From assembly GCF_037023735.1 (NCBI RefSeq), contig NZ_CP146069.1, positions 2,831,501 through 2,895,500 of the forward strand: a stretch of 64,000 nucleotides of DNA, in the 5' to 3' direction. Shown one piece after another: positions 1-9,078 of this stretch (position 1 is its first letter; each line of letters opens with the position of its first letter). The position numbers were made by a program, and so were the translations under genes. Below the pieces are notes generated by a model. It was not told the origin of the DNA. It worked only from the letters and a program-made list of their open reading frames with translations, and searched no databases. Source of the DNA: Roseovarius sp. S88 (GTDB lineage: Bacteria > Pseudomonadota > Alphaproteobacteria > Rhodobacterales > Rhodobacteraceae).

Positions 1-1139
1 TTGAGGTAGACATGATAGATCACGCTGGGCGCGGTGGTGATCAGCTCAATATCATATTCGCGCTCGATCCGGTCGCGGATCACCTCGAGGTGCAGGAGGC
101 CGAGAAAGCCGCAGCGAAAGCCAAAGCCGAGGGCGGCAGAGGTTTCCATTTCAAAGCTGAAGGACGCGTCATTGAGGGCCAGCTTGTCGATCGCGTCACG
201 CAGGTCCTCAAACTCAGCGCTGTCCACCGGGAAGAGGCCGCAGAAGACCACCGGTTGCGCGGGTTTGAAGCCTGGCAGGGGCGTGTCGGTGCCTTTCTTC
301 TCATGAGTGATCGTGTCACCCACGCGGGTGTCGCGCACCTGTTTGATCGAGGCGGTGATAAAGCCGATTTCACCTGGGCCCAGTGCATCGATATTCTGCA
401 TCTGCGGGCGGAAGACGCCAATGCGGTCAACGCCGTAGCGCGCTCCGGTCTGCATCATCTTGATCTGGTCGCCTTTCCTGAGCACGCCGTCCATGATCCG
501 CACCAGCACGACGACGCCGAGGTAGGGGTCATACCAGCTGTCGACCAGCATAGCTTTGAGGGGGGCATCGGGGTCACCCTTTGGGGCGGGCAGTTCGGTG
601 ACAATGGCTTCCAGTGTTTCCACAATTCCTTCACCGGTTTTGGCAGAGACGGCGATGGCCCCTGACGCGTCGATGCCGATAACGTCCTCAACCTGTTCGG
701 CGACGCGGTCGATGTCGCTGGCGGGCAGGTCGATTTTGTTGAAAACCGGCACGATCTCATGATCGGCATCGATGGCCTGGTAGACATTGGCCAGGGTCTG
801 CGCCTCAACCCCTTGGGTGCTGTCCACCACCAGAAGCGAGCCTTCAACCGCGCGCATCGACCGGCTGACTTCATAAGCGAAATCCACGTGACCGGGCGTG
901 TCAATGAGATTGAGCACATAGGCCTGCCCGTCTTTGGCTGTATAGTCGATGCGCACTGTGTTGGCCTTGATCGTGATGCCGCGCTCGCGCTCGATATCCA
1001 TACTGTCGAGCAATTGCTCTTTCATATCCCGCTCGGCCACCGTGTTGGTCGACTGGATCAAGCGGTCTGCCAGCGTGGATTTCCCATGGTCGATATGGGC
1101 CACGATGGAGAAATTGCGGATATGCGAAAGCGGTGTCAT
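1..1139 (-). CDS. lepA: Elongation factor 4 (LepA), 5' part, cut by the window edge
   Basis: This is a ribosome-associated translational GTPase that acts on stalled or mistranslocated ribosomes at the membrane or in the cytoplasm. The reading frame begins [20 protein letters not shown], carries the P-loop AHIDHGKST near residue 15, the switch-II DTPGH and an NKID guanine-specificity motif, and stays open to base 1. About 379 of the family's roughly 600 residues are present, so the C-terminal domains lie outside the window. The ATG at 1139 matches the usual LepA start. The gene is transcribed away from the small exported-protein gene at 1305, with about 165 bases between them that must hold both promoters. 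Identity is certain from the motifs and the overall sequence. Confidence 0.96.
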   Translation of the reverse strand, partial: MTPLSHIRNFSIVAHIDHGKSTLADRLIQSTNTVAERDMKEQLLDSMDIERERGITIKANTVRIDYTAKDGQAYVLNLIDTPGHVDFAYEVSRSMRAVEGSLLVVDSTQGVEAQTLANVYQAIDADHEIVPVFNKIDLPASDIDRVAEQVEDVIGIDASGAIAVSAKTGEGIVETLEAIVTELPAPKGDPDAPLKAMLVDSWYDPYLGVVVLVRIMDGVLRKGDQIKMMQTGARYGVDRIGVFRPQMQNIDALGPGEIGFITASIKQVRDTRVGDTITHEKKGTDTPLPGFKPAQPVVFCGLFPVDSAEFEDLRDAIDKLALNDASFSFEMETSAALGFGFRCGFLGLLHLEVIRDRIEREYDIELITTAPSVIYHVYL

Positions 1140-1304
1140 GACTTGGGGATATGAGGCGGAATGTGGAGGGCGTCAATGGCGATGTTTGGCAGGATGCGCC
1201 GAAGCCTTGAAAGGGTTTGACCACCCTGCACGCCAATGTGAAAGTCGCCCGACTTGATGCCATCGTCCTTGCGGCATAGATTCACCCCCAAAAGGAGCAG
1301 GTTG

Positions 1305-1883
1305 ATGAAAGTCGTTCTCACATCTTCAGTTCTCGCATTGGGCTTTGCCGTGATGGCACAGGCCGCACCATCCACCGTACCGCTGGGGCCATCCCCCGCC
1401 TTGGGCGGCGGCGAGTTTTCTTCAGGCGGCGGGATCACAGTGGCGGTTGAGCCGCGGCGCACAGCGACTGGTCAAATGGCGCTCTGCGGGGTTTGGGCGC
1501 AAAGTGACCGGCTCTCTGCATATGTCCGACAATCAGGACGCACGGTCCTTGATCGCGGCAGTCTGGCCGTCAATGGCCGCGTGGTGCACAAGGATCTGGG
1601 CTTTCTCAACCGTGTCGCACCCAGCAAGAGCTATGCCCGCACGGACGCGACATGCGTTGGCACATCCCTGCCCTACCAAAGCAACGCGAAAGTCGAGATA
1701 CGCATCCCGCGTCACGTGGTGGTGCAGGACCGCGATGGATCAGGTGCAGGCGTCGAGATCCGATTTGGCCCCAGTGAGGCGACCAACCCGGCTTTGTTGT
1801 CGGGCTCTGTCCTGCCGTCGCGCTTCACCTCGACCAAAAGCACGTTGAGCGGCAAATACGGGGCCACGCGCCTCACACAATAG
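1305..1883 (+). CDS. Secreted hypothetical protein
   Basis: I do not recognise a named family. The 192-residue product starts with a clear signal peptide (MKVVLTSSVLALGFAVMAQA, cleavage probably after AQA), so it is exported to the periplasm or beyond. The mature part has two cysteines about 70 residues apart (CGVW and TCVG), which could form a disulfide, followed by a beta-rich region with alternating charged and hydrophobic residues. The ATG at 1305 is preferred over an in-frame start upstream because AAAGGAG sits about eight bases before it and only this start gives a signal peptide. It is divergent from lepA and is followed, on the same strand, by a small lipoprotein gene. Function unknown. 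Confidence 0.75.
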   Translation: MKVVLTSSVLALGFAVMAQAAPSTVPLGPSPALGGGEFSSGGGITVAVEPRRTATGQMALCGVWAQSDRLSAYVRQSGRTVLDRGSLAVNGRVVHKDLGFLNRVAPSKSYARTDATCVGTSLPYQSNAKVEIRIPRHVVVQDRDGSGAGVEIRFGPSEATNPALLSGSVLPSRFTSTKSTLSGKYGATRLTQ

Positions 1884-2014
1884 GCAGAGGTGCCCCGCAT
1901 CTTGAGAATTGAAAACCCTGACCCAATCGGGCAAAAGGGGTGCAAATAAAGATCGCCAGCACATTTTGGCGCAATAGCACAGTTGTCAGTATTCGAGCAG
2001 GGTGCGATCCGGTT

Positions 2015-2395
2015 ATGAAATACGCGTTGATTGTCGTGATGATGCTGAGCCTGGCAGCCTGCAGCAGTCCTAAGCGGTTTGAAAATAAACCGCGCGTGAC
2101 ACCGGCCTCGGCCCCTGCACCCGCCTCTGTGGCCCGCATCGCACCGGTTGCGTCCGGTCCGATCAGTCAGGCGTGTTTGTCTTCCAATCGTGAGGTCCGT
2201 TCACGCGCGCTCTGTGGCTGCATTCAATATGCGGCGAATGAAACGCTCACCGCGTCGCAGCAAAACCGCGCTGTGACGTTCTATTCTGATCCGGCCGCGG
2301 CACAATCTGTGCGCCAATCGGATCGCACCAGCGATGAGAGGTTCTGGGAGGCGTACCGCACCTACGAAGAGCGCGCCGAGGCCATTTGCCGATAG
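2015..2395 (+). CDS. Small lipoprotein
   Basis: A 126-residue protein beginning MKYALIVVMMLSLAACSSPK, a lipoprotein signal with lipobox LAAC, so it is probably anchored in the outer or inner membrane. A proline/alanine-rich spacer follows, and then a C-terminal domain of about 75 residues containing CLSS and LCGCIQYAAN (three more cysteines) and a charged helix ending EERAEAICR. The pattern resembles small conserved exported proteins of Rhodobacteraceae, but no function can be given. The ATG at 2015 was chosen because the frame upstream of it does not look like a signal. The stop lies six bases from the convergent ABC permease stop, so no terminator separates them. Confidence 0.75.
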   Translation: MKYALIVVMMLSLAACSSPKRFENKPRVTPASAPAPASVARIAPVASGPISQACLSSNREVRSRALCGCIQYAANETLTASQQNRAVTFYSDPAAAQSVRQSDRTSDERFWEAYRTYEERAEAICR

Positions 2396-2401
2396 ACTCA
2401 A

Positions 2402-3205
2402 TCACGGTTTGAGCCGGTAGCCTTTGTGAAACATCCACCAGGCCAATGCGGACACAACCAGCGTTGACGTCCCGACAACTGCAAAGCCAAGCACAGGGCT
2501 GGAATCTGAGACGCCGATCATCCCGTATCGCCCCCCGTCGATGAGGTAAAAGACGGGGTTCACATAAGTGATTGTTGATAGGACCGGTGGCAGGTCCTGC
2601 ACCGAATAGAACGTCCCGGACAGAAAGGCCAAAGGTGTTACGACAAAATTGGTGATCGCCGCCATCTGGTCGAACTTGTTGGCAAAGATGCCAGCTACCA
2701 GCCCCAGAGCACCTAGAAAAACAGCCCCCAGAGCAACAAACCCTAACCAGATCAACGGATGTTCGGGAATAAGCCCAACAAACACGGCCAATCCCACAGC
2801 AATGGCCAGTGCCACCAACACGCCTCGTGTAAGCGCCCCGGCCAGATATCCCAGGACCATTTCAAGACCCGACAGCGGCGGCATCAACGTGTCCACGATA
2901 TTACCCTGGACCTTGGAGATCACAACCGAGGACGAAGTGTTGGCAAAGGCGTTCTGTATGACGGTCATCATCAGGATGCCAGGTGCTATGAAAAGCGCGA
3001 AATCCACGCCCATCACCTCGCCCCGGCGTGCTCCGATGGCAATGGTGAAAATCACCATGAACAAACCCGCCGTGACCAATGGCGCCATCACCGTTTGCGT
3101 CCAGACCGACAAAAACCGCAGGATTTCGCGCATGGCCAGAGTGTACAGCCCCAGCCAATTCACCCGCCCAAAGCGGCGCATCCCCATTTCGGCGCGATCT
3201 TGCAT
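2402..3205 (-). CDS. ABC-2 type transporter permease (YadH-like)
   Basis: This is an integral inner-membrane permease of the ABC-2 exporter class, which pairs with a separate ATP-binding protein to export a polysaccharide, lipid or drug. The 267 residues show about six hydrophobic segments, starting near residue 35, and the family signature around VQGNIVDTLMPPLSGLEMVLGYLAGAL in the middle loop. The segment FLSGTFYSVQDLPP before the last membrane pair is also typical of the YadH/NodJ group. No ATP-binding subunit is present in the window, so the partner must be encoded elsewhere. The substrate cannot be told from sequence. The gene is divergent from gcrA. Confidence 0.85.
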   Translation of the reverse strand: MQDRAEMGMRRFGRVNWLGLYTLAMREILRFLSVWTQTVMAPLVTAGLFMVIFTIAIGARRGEVMGVDFALFIAPGILMMTVIQNAFANTSSSVVISKVQGNIVDTLMPPLSGLEMVLGYLAGALTRGVLVALAIAVGLAVFVGLIPEHPLIWLGFVALGAVFLGALGLVAGIFANKFDQMAAITNFVVTPLAFLSGTFYSVQDLPPVLSTITYVNPVFYLIDGGRYGMIGVSDSSPVLGFAVVGTSTLVVSALAWWMFHKGYRLKP

Positions 3206-3339
3206 CAGATTTCCTGCATCAGCTGTGGTTTCTTGCGTTGCTACGGCTTGTAACTCACCCTGCAGTGTTTAGAATAAGGCCTTCGGGATGAAAACCGGGC
3301 TGTCGCGAAAAGATGGCCATTTGCAGAGGATAGGTGCCC

Positions 3340-3903
3340 ATGTCTTGGAGCGACGAGCGTGTAGAGCTCTTGAAAAAAATGTGGGGCGAGGGTCAGTCGG
3401 CCAGCCAGATCGCCAAGGAGCTTGGCGGCGTGACCCGCAATGCGGTCATCGGAAAGGTGCATCGCCTGGGCCTGTCCAATCGCAGCGGTGCAGGCGCATC
3501 AGATGGCGGCGCGAAATCCAAGACGTCCGCCAAGGCCAAACCAGCCGCACGCGCCAAGACGGCCAAGTCAGAACCCAAGACTGAGACCCCCAAAGAACCA
3601 GCCGCCGCTCCGGTGAGCCGCGTCAAGGCGATTATCCCCGCCGGTCAACCCCTGCCGCCGCAACCTTCGGCGAACGAGATTGATCCCGAGGCTTTGGCCA
3701 AGGTCAATGAGATCGAGAAAAAGGCCAAGAAACTGTCGTTGATGGAGCTGACCGAACGGACGTGCAAGTGGCCTGTAGGTGACCCCGCCACACCGGATTT
3801 CTGGTTCTGCGGTCTGCCTGTGCAGGCAGGAAAACCTTATTGTGACGCGCATGTCGGCGTGGCCTTTCAGCCAATGAGCTCGCGCCGCGACCGACGGCGG
3901 TAG
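3340..3903 (+). CDS. gcrA: GcrA cell-cycle regulator
   Basis: GcrA is an alphaproteobacterial transcription factor that works with sigma70 RNA polymerase at promoters carrying CcrM-methylated GANTC sites. The 187-residue product starts MSWSDERVELLKKMWGEG and has the N-terminal helix-turn-helix (QSASQIAKELGGVTRNAVIGKVHRLGL, residues 18-45). A charged, alanine/lysine/proline-rich linker follows, then the conserved C-terminal module RTCKWPVGDP...FWFCGLP...YCDAHV, whose cysteines and histidine look like a zinc site. The ATG at 3340 is chosen over the GTG at 3334 because AGAGGA lies nine bases upstream of the ATG but only three from the GTG. A strong inverted repeat follows the stop. Confidence 0.94.
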   Translation: MSWSDERVELLKKMWGEGQSASQIAKELGGVTRNAVIGKVHRLGLSNRSGAGASDGGAKSKTSAKAKPAARAKTAKSEPKTETPKEPAAAPVSRVKAIIPAGQPLPPQPSANEIDPEALAKVNEIEKKAKKLSLMELTERTCKWPVGDPATPDFWFCGLPVQAGKPYCDAHVGVAFQPMSSRRDRRR

Positions 3904-3905
3904 TA

Positions 3906-3932
3906 GCCAAATCTTTTTCAAAAAGATTTGGC
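3906..3932. terminator. Perfect inverted repeat between gcrA and the MBL gene
   Basis: GCCAAATCTTTTT and AAAAAGATTTGGC form a 13-bp stem around a single central C. It lies three bases after the gcrA stop and 28 bases before the convergent MBL-fold stop, so it can act as a bidirectional terminator. The A/T-rich stem centre gives U-tract-like runs on both strands. It may also belong to a dispersed palindrome family. Confidence 0.7.
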
Positions 3933-3960
3933 ACAAGCCTGAAGGCGGGCTTTGGGCGTG

Positions 3961-4806
3961 TTACTCGACCGGATCCAAAAGATAAGCTGGCCGCAATAGC
4001 ATAATTGTGGGTTGGCCAGGAAGTGTGTCGAGCGAAACCGTCAATGCGTTCTCCCCTGTCTCGACAACCGCAAAGCTTCCTTCCATCCCATTGAGAAAAC
4101 GTCCCAGAGTCGCGTCTCCAAACCAATGCATAGGGATCACAATGGACGACCGCAGGCGTTGGATCACCGCGATCATCTCCTCAATTTGCAAGGTATATCC
4201 GCCATCCACGGGTGCCAGAAGCACATCGACCCGACCCAGCGCCGCATATTGCTCACCGGTGGGCTGATGATGCAGATGCCCCAGATGCCCAATGCACAGC
4301 CCCGCGGCTTCAAAAACGAAAATGGAATTGCCCTTGGGTTCCGAGACGGTCCCAAACGCGGCACGAATATCGGTCGAGACATTGCGGATGACCATATCCC
4401 CCAGATCGAGGTGATGTTCGATCCCTTGCCCAAACTCCTCCCCCCAGCCCCGCAAGACATGTGGAATGGCGGGGTCAGGAAAGGCGGTCCAATGGGTGGA
4501 ATGGGCGTGGTTCATCGTGACCACGTCAGGAATGAAGTCCACATTGCCAACAAACCCCGTGAAATCCGTGACCACATCCGTGCCGCCGTGAGACTGAATC
4601 AGAAAAGAGGCATGGGCGATGTAGTGGATGCGCACACGGTTGGCTGGCACGGTGTCCTTGAACGAGGCGCGATGCAGGTATGTAAGGCCCGGTGCAGCCT
4701 CGGCGACAGCCCGGCAATGGCTTGGCGTGCGCTCGGTGGGTTCTTGTGCAAAAAGCGGTACGGTTGAAAATGAAAGACAAATGAGACACGCGAATAAGCG
4801 GATCAT
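3961..4806 (-). CDS. Exported MBL-fold metallo-hydrolase-like protein (UlaG-type)
   Basis: A 281-residue protein with a signal peptide (MIRLFACLICLSFSTVPLFA) followed by a metallo-beta-lactamase fold of the UlaG-like branch. The metal-binding loop reads NHAHSTH (H100, H102, H105): the usual HxHxDH aspartate is replaced by threonine 104. Later histidines are at IGHLGH (about 175-178) and PMHW (about 228). The altered loop suggests a single-metal site or an altered reaction. The substrate is unknown. It is the downstream member of a two-gene set with the exonuclease/phosphatase-like gene ending at 4861, 54 bases upstream. Confidence 0.8.
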   Translation of the reverse strand: MIRLFACLICLSFSTVPLFAQEPTERTPSHCRAVAEAAPGLTYLHRASFKDTVPANRVRIHYIAHASFLIQSHGGTDVVTDFTGFVGNVDFIPDVVTMNHAHSTHWTAFPDPAIPHVLRGWGEEFGQGIEHHLDLGDMVIRNVSTDIRAAFGTVSEPKGNSIFVFEAAGLCIGHLGHLHHQPTGEQYAALGRVDVLLAPVDGGYTLQIEEMIAVIQRLRSSIVIPMHWFGDATLGRFLNGMEGSFAVVETGENALTVSLDTLPGQPTIMLLRPAYLLDPVE

Positions 4807-4860
4807 GGCAAACCTCCGATCTATCGATGGTAGCGCGCCCTGAGAGAAAGTCAGAGATTT

Positions 4861-5769
4861 TTAAGGCAGCTTAATCCGCGCCAGCAAACCCATATGATCG
4901 GACGCGAGGCGAGGTCGTCTTTCGACATGGCCTGTAACGCCTTTGGGGACAAGCACGTTGTCGATGGCAAGCGGTAAATATGGTCGACCAGAAAGATATG
5001 TATTGCGATACGGCCCCAGAGGCTCATTGTCCGCGGCCTTGGCCAAACGCACAACACTGCCGCCCCAGGTGACCATATTGAAATCCCCTCCGATCAAGAT
5101 TGGTCCCTCCATAGACTGCAATTTGTCTTCTATCAGGCTGGCCTGTGCAAATTGATCGAAGGGAAAGGGCCACTCAAGATGGATTGAAACAACCCACACA
5201 ACCTGTCCCTCAGGGGTACGCACCTGAACCCCAGCCATACCTGCCCCGTCGACACAAAAGTTTGTATTGTCGACCACAGCCAATGACGTCAATACCCCAA
5301 CGTCTTGATGCGGTCGAAAGGGGCAGATGACAGAAAACGGGTAGGCCTCAAACAACGGCGCCATGAATTTTCGGTTGTGGTCTGACACCTCTTGCAAAGT
5401 GATCACGTCGGCTTGAGACGCGATGATTTCCTCGGCCAAGGGCGTGCGCGGCCAGGATTTGCTCATCAGGTTCTTCTGATACAGTGTCAGGCAGGGTCCT
5501 TCGCATGGCACATTAGATTGAAAGTACCCCATCCCCAAAGGGACAAGTGCCACCAACGCGGCACCGCACGCAACGATCGCCAAAAGCTTCGCCCTGCCCC
5601 AGAAAAGAAATGGCACCAGCAACACCAACAAGATCCCGGCTGGGAAGCGGATCACGGCAGCAGAGTTACCCGGGGCAAAAAACTGTCCAGTAAAGGAAAG
5701 TACCACAACACCAATCAAAGCGACACAGAACCAAACTGTGAAAGTCTTCAATACCGTTTTGGTTTTCAT
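4861..5769 (-). CDS. Membrane-anchored endonuclease/exonuclease/phosphatase family protein
   Basis: The 302-residue product starts with two or three hydrophobic segments (about residues 10-85) followed by an EEP-superfamily domain. This metal-dependent phosphodiesterase/nuclease fold is recognised from ITLQEV (catalytic Glu), GGDFNM (Asp/Asn) and the terminal SDHMGLL (Asp-His pair). The domain should face the periplasm. Relatives with this layout include the YafD-type proteins. It is followed by the exported MBL-fold gene on the same strand. The substrate could be nucleic acid or a phospholipid headgroup; the sequence does not decide. Confidence 0.85.
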   Translation of the reverse strand: MKTKTVLKTFTVWFCVALIGVVVLSFTGQFFAPGNSAAVIRFPAGILLVLLVPFLFWGRAKLLAIVACGAALVALVPLGMGYFQSNVPCEGPCLTLYQKNLMSKSWPRTPLAEEIIASQADVITLQEVSDHNRKFMAPLFEAYPFSVICPFRPHQDVGVLTSLAVVDNTNFCVDGAGMAGVQVRTPEGQVVWVVSIHLEWPFPFDQFAQASLIEDKLQSMEGPILIGGDFNMVTWGGSVVRLAKAADNEPLGPYRNTYLSGRPYLPLAIDNVLVPKGVTGHVERRPRLASDHMGLLARIKLP

Positions 5770-5846
5770 ACGATCAAAACTCCGCAGTGCGTACCGGTTC
5801 TGATACGCCAGCGTTGTAACGCAGACAGAGCTTAAGCGGCAGAGCG

Positions 5847-6434
5847 TTACCCAGCATCCGTCCGGCCACGGCGGTCAGATCGAAGGGCGGCATAAAGCAC
5901 ATGTGTCCGCCAGCGCCCGTCGATTTGAAGGTAACTCTGCGCCACCCCCTCATATTTGAACCCGCATTTTTCCAGAAGACGTCTGGACGGCTGGTTTTCA
6001 GGCAGGCAAGCCGCCTCTAGCCGCGACAGATTCAACCGTTCAAAGGCATGATGCACCATCGCGAGAAGCGCCTCGCGCATGTAGCCCTGTCGTGCATAGG
6101 GTTCGCCCGTCCAGTAACCAAGCGTGCCTGCCTGGGCCGGGCCACGGCGGATATTGTCGAGCGTGATCGCCCCCAAAAGCACGCTATCTTCACGTCGAAT
6201 GAGGAAAAGCGGCACGGCAGACCCTTGCGAGATTGAGCGCTGCGACCAGTGCACACGGTTGGCGAACCCTTTGCGCGAGAGATGGTCAGAGGCCCATTGT
6301 GGCTCCCACGGCACCAAAAACTCGGCGCTGCGTTCGCGCAAAGATGACCATTCACGAAAATCCGTCAAAACCGGAGGGCGCAACGTCAGGCGCTCGGTCT
6401 CAATCCGGATTTTGCGACGCGGCATGAACATCAC
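5847..6434 (-). CDS. GNAT N-acetyltransferase, RimJ/RimL type
   Basis: A 195-residue acetyltransferase of the group that acts on ribosomal protein N-termini or small molecules. It opens with the typical strand IETERLTLRPP (residue 9 onwards), carries LGYWTGEPYARQGYMREAL (acetyl-CoA-binding region, motif A with the R/Q-x-x-G-x-G/A variant RQGYM) and ends with LEKCGFKYEGV. The ATG overlaps the M16 peptidase stop by four bases (ATGA), so it is translationally coupled as the last gene of the surf1-thrC-M16 unit. The exact substrate is not known; RimJ is the nearest named relative. Confidence 0.87.
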   Translation of the reverse strand: MMFMPRRKIRIETERLTLRPPVLTDFREWSSLRERSAEFLVPWEPQWASDHLSRKGFANRVHWSQRSISQGSAVPLFLIRREDSVLLGAITLDNIRRGPAQAGTLGYWTGEPYARQGYMREALLAMVHHAFERLNLSRLEAACLPENQPSRRLLEKCGFKYEGVAQSYLQIDGRWRTHVLYAALRSDRRGRTDAG

Positions 6435-7693
6435 GCGGCGCGCCTGTCCTGCAAATCCTGAAGGCTCGGGGCGCTTTCCACCGGGCCATAGAGTGCCAGG
6501 GCGGCCGGGGCTTTGGTCGCGATTTTTTCGGCCAGGGCGCGTAAATCGCCGAGGCTAACAGCGTCGATCTTATCCACCACCTCTTCAAGACGCGGTACAC
6601 GGCCCCAGATCTGCAGCATGCGCGCCAGCCGCTCGGCCCGGTTCGATGAGCTTTCCAACCCCATCAAAAGCCCAGCTTTCATCTGCGCACGGGCGCGATC
6701 CAGTTCGGCCTGACCAAAATCTTCTGCGGCGCGCTTCATTTCATCGACTGTGATTTGCGCCAAGCCAGCCATTTCCTCGGCGGATGTACCAGCGTAGATC
6801 GTCATCATGCCCGTGTCGCTATAGGCCCCTGCCTGAGCATAGATCGTATAGCACAACCCGCGCTTTTCGCGGATTTCCTGAAAAAGCCGCGATGACATCG
6901 AGCCACCCAGCGCAGAGGCGTAGATCTGTGCTGTGTGAATGGCGGGATCAAGATAGTCGGGGCTTTCGAACGCCAAGGCAAAATGCGCTTGCTCCAGTGA
7001 TTTCACAGTGCGCCGCTCTCCGCCTGCGAATTGCGCAGCAGAGGCTTCCACCCGGTCAGACGCGGGCATGTCGCCAAAAAGTGTCTCTGCGAGACGCACC
7101 AATGCATCGTGATCCACCGCCCCCGCGGCGGACAGGATCATTTGCCCGGGCAGATACCTTTCATTGACAAACCGCTTGAGGTCGTCGCGCGAAAAGGCAC
7201 GCACGCGCTCTTCTGCACCGAGGATCGTGCGACCCAGCGGATGATCAGGATAGGCCTCTTCCTGCAACCAGTCGAAAATGATGTCATCGGGCGTATCCAG
7301 CGCCTGCCCGATTTCCTGAAGGATCACGCCGCGCTCAATCTCGATCTCGCGCGGGTCAAACACCGGATTGCGCAGGATATCGGCCACCACATCCACTGCG
7401 AGCGGCACATCCTCTGCCAGCACACGCGCATAGAAGGCCGTCACCTCGCGACTGGTATAGGCATTGATATACCCGCCCACATCCTCAATCGCCTCGGCAA
7501 TCTGCAACGCGCTGCGTGTCGTCGTGCCCTTGAAAGCCATATGCTCCAGAAAATGAGCGATGCCGTTTTGGCTCGGCGCCTCATGGCGTGCCCCGGCCAG
7601 AACCCAGACGCCAATGGCCGCCGATTGCAGGCCGGGCATATGCTCGGTCACAACGCGGAACCCGTTGGGCAATGTGGTCAGGTTAACACTCAA
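6431..7693 (-). CDS. M16 family zinc metallopeptidase (processing-peptidase-like)
   Basis: The 420-residue protein resembles mitochondrial processing peptidase beta and bacterial PepR/YmxG. The inverted zinc motif HFLEHM (HxxEH, near residue 47) and the distal glutamate in the EIERGVILQE region are intact, so it should be an active peptidase. The second half (YASALGGSMSSRLFQEIREKRGLCYTI) is the standard non-catalytic M16 C-terminal domain. The start overlaps the thrC stop by four bases, and thrC-M16 adjacency is standard in alphaproteobacteria. Likely role: degrading or trimming peptides in the cytoplasm or periplasm. No signal peptide is visible. Confidence 0.93.
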   Translation of the reverse strand: MSVNLTTLPNGFRVVTEHMPGLQSAAIGVWVLAGARHEAPSQNGIAHFLEHMAFKGTTTRSALQIAEAIEDVGGYINAYTSREVTAFYARVLAEDVPLAVDVVADILRNPVFDPREIEIERGVILQEIGQALDTPDDIIFDWLQEEAYPDHPLGRTILGAEERVRAFSRDDLKRFVNERYLPGQMILSAAGAVDHDALVRLAETLFGDMPASDRVEASAAQFAGGERRTVKSLEQAHFALAFESPDYLDPAIHTAQIYASALGGSMSSRLFQEIREKRGLCYTIYAQAGAYSDTGMMTIYAGTSAEEMAGLAQITVDEMKRAAEDFGQAELDRARAQMKAGLLMGLESSSNRAERLARMLQIWGRVPRLEEVVDKIDAVSLGDLRALAEKIATKAPAALALYGPVESAPSLQDLQDRRAA

Positions 7694-9078
7694 TGCGGCA
7701 GGCGCTCTTTGATCAACGACTCAATAGCGTCAAGGTCATTGGCAACCCGTGTGACGCGCTCTGACCGCTCATACAGGTCCGACATGGCGCGAGGCAAGGG
7801 CGGATGCACCCCTGCGGCTTTTTCGACCGCTGCGGGGAACTTGGCAGGATGCGCCGTCGCGAGCGTGATCATGGGCGTGGCCGGATCACGCAGGTCATTG
7901 GCGACCTTCACGCCAACCGCAGAATGCGGGCAGAGCAGCTCGGAACTCTGCGCAACTGTGGCCGCGATTGTGGCGGAGGTATCTTCCTCACTGCAACGTC
8001 CCGAAGCAAAGCTTTCCTGCAACGCCTGCAAGGCACCCTGGCTTACGGAAAACCCACCTGCTTTCAGCTCATCCATCAACTGCGCAACGGCGGCACCATC
8101 CTCTCCATAGGCATAATACAAAGCGCGCTCAAAGTTGGAGCTGACCTGAATATCCATTGATGGGCTGATTGAGGGAACGACACCGTCGGGTTTGTACTCT
8201 GAGGTCGTCAGACAACGATGCAGGATGTCATTCTGGTTGGTGGCGACAACAAGCTGGTCAATCGGCAGGCCCATCCGCTTGGCGATGTAGCCGGCAAAAA
8301 TATCTCCGAAATTGCCCGTGGGCACGGTGAAACTCACCTTGCGATGCGGTGCACCGAGGCTCACGGCGGAGGTAAAGTAATACACCACCTGCGCCAGCAC
8401 CCGCGCCCAGTTGATCGAGTTGACCCCAGCCAGCCCGACAGCGTCACGGAAGTCAAAATCGTTGAACATATCCTTCACACGCGCCTGAGCGTCATCAAAA
8501 TGCCCATCAATGGCCAGCGCATGCACATTGCTTTCCGAGGGTGTCGTCATCTGACGACGCTGCACCTCAGAGACACGGCCATGAGGGTAAAGGATAAAGA
8601 CATCCACAGCCTCCAGACCCCGGAACGCCTCAATAGCCGCTGAACCAGTATCACCTGAGGTCGCCCCCACAATGCACACGCGTTTGCCAGAGCGCTTGAG
8701 CGACGCCTCGAAAAGCTGCCCGATGAGTTGCATCGCGAAGTCTTTGAACGCGAGCGTCGGACCGTGGAAGAGTTCCAGAAGGAAATGTCCGCTATCGAGC
8801 TGCTTCAAAGGCGCACGGGCGGCATGGCCAAAACCGTTATAGGCACGCGCGATGATCTCGTGGAATTCGTTATCGGTAAAGGTATCCCCCAGATAAGGAC
8901 GCATAATGCGAAACGCTGCCTCTTCGTAGGACACACCATTGAGTGCTGCGATCTCATTATGGCTCAGCATCGGTATCGTCTCGGGCAAGTACAGCCCACC
9001 ATCGCGGGCAAGGCCCGACAGCATGGTATCTTCAAAGCTCAGAACCGGCGCTTGGCCACGGGTTGAGATATATTTCAT
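7690..9078 (-). CDS. thrC: Threonine synthase
   Basis: Converts O-phospho-L-homoserine and water to L-threonine and phosphate with pyridoxal phosphate, the last step of threonine biosynthesis. The 462 residues begin MKYISTRGQAPVLSFEDTML as in the longer (fungal/proteobacterial) ThrC class. They contain the PLP lysine in GPTLAFKDFAM and the glycine-rich phosphate loop GATSGDTGSAA. The start overlaps the surf1 stop by four bases and the gene overlaps the M16 gene the same way, so surf1-thrC-M16-GNAT form one tightly coupled unit. Length and motifs are complete. Confidence 0.97.
   Translation of the reverse strand: MKYISTRGQAPVLSFEDTMLSGLARDGGLYLPETIPMLSHNEIAALNGVSYEEAAFRIMRPYLGDTFTDNEFHEIIARAYNGFGHAARAPLKQLDSGHFLLELFHGPTLAFKDFAMQLIGQLFEASLKRSGKRVCIVGATSGDTGSAAIEAFRGLEAVDVFILYPHGRVSEVQRRQMTTPSESNVHALAIDGHFDDAQARVKDMFNDFDFRDAVGLAGVNSINWARVLAQVVYYFTSAVSLGAPHRKVSFTVPTGNFGDIFAGYIAKRMGLPIDQLVVATNQNDILHRCLTTSEYKPDGVVPSISPSMDIQVSSNFERALYYAYGEDGAAVAQLMDELKAGGFSVSQGALQALQESFASGRCSEEDTSATIAATVAQSSELLCPHSAVGVKVANDLRDPATPMITLATAHPAKFPAAVEKAAGVHPPLPRAMSDLYERSERVTRVANDLDAIESLIKERLPH

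Noticed and set aside
12..1154. Open frames on the forward strand opposite lepA (up to 217 codons)
   Set aside because: They lie wholly antisense to a clear LepA frame, have no family motifs and arise from GC-biased third positions.
7031..8110. A 359-codon open frame on the forward strand
   Set aside because: It is antisense to the M16 peptidase and thrC, both with intact motifs; its composition (His/Arg-rich) is typical of a shadow frame.
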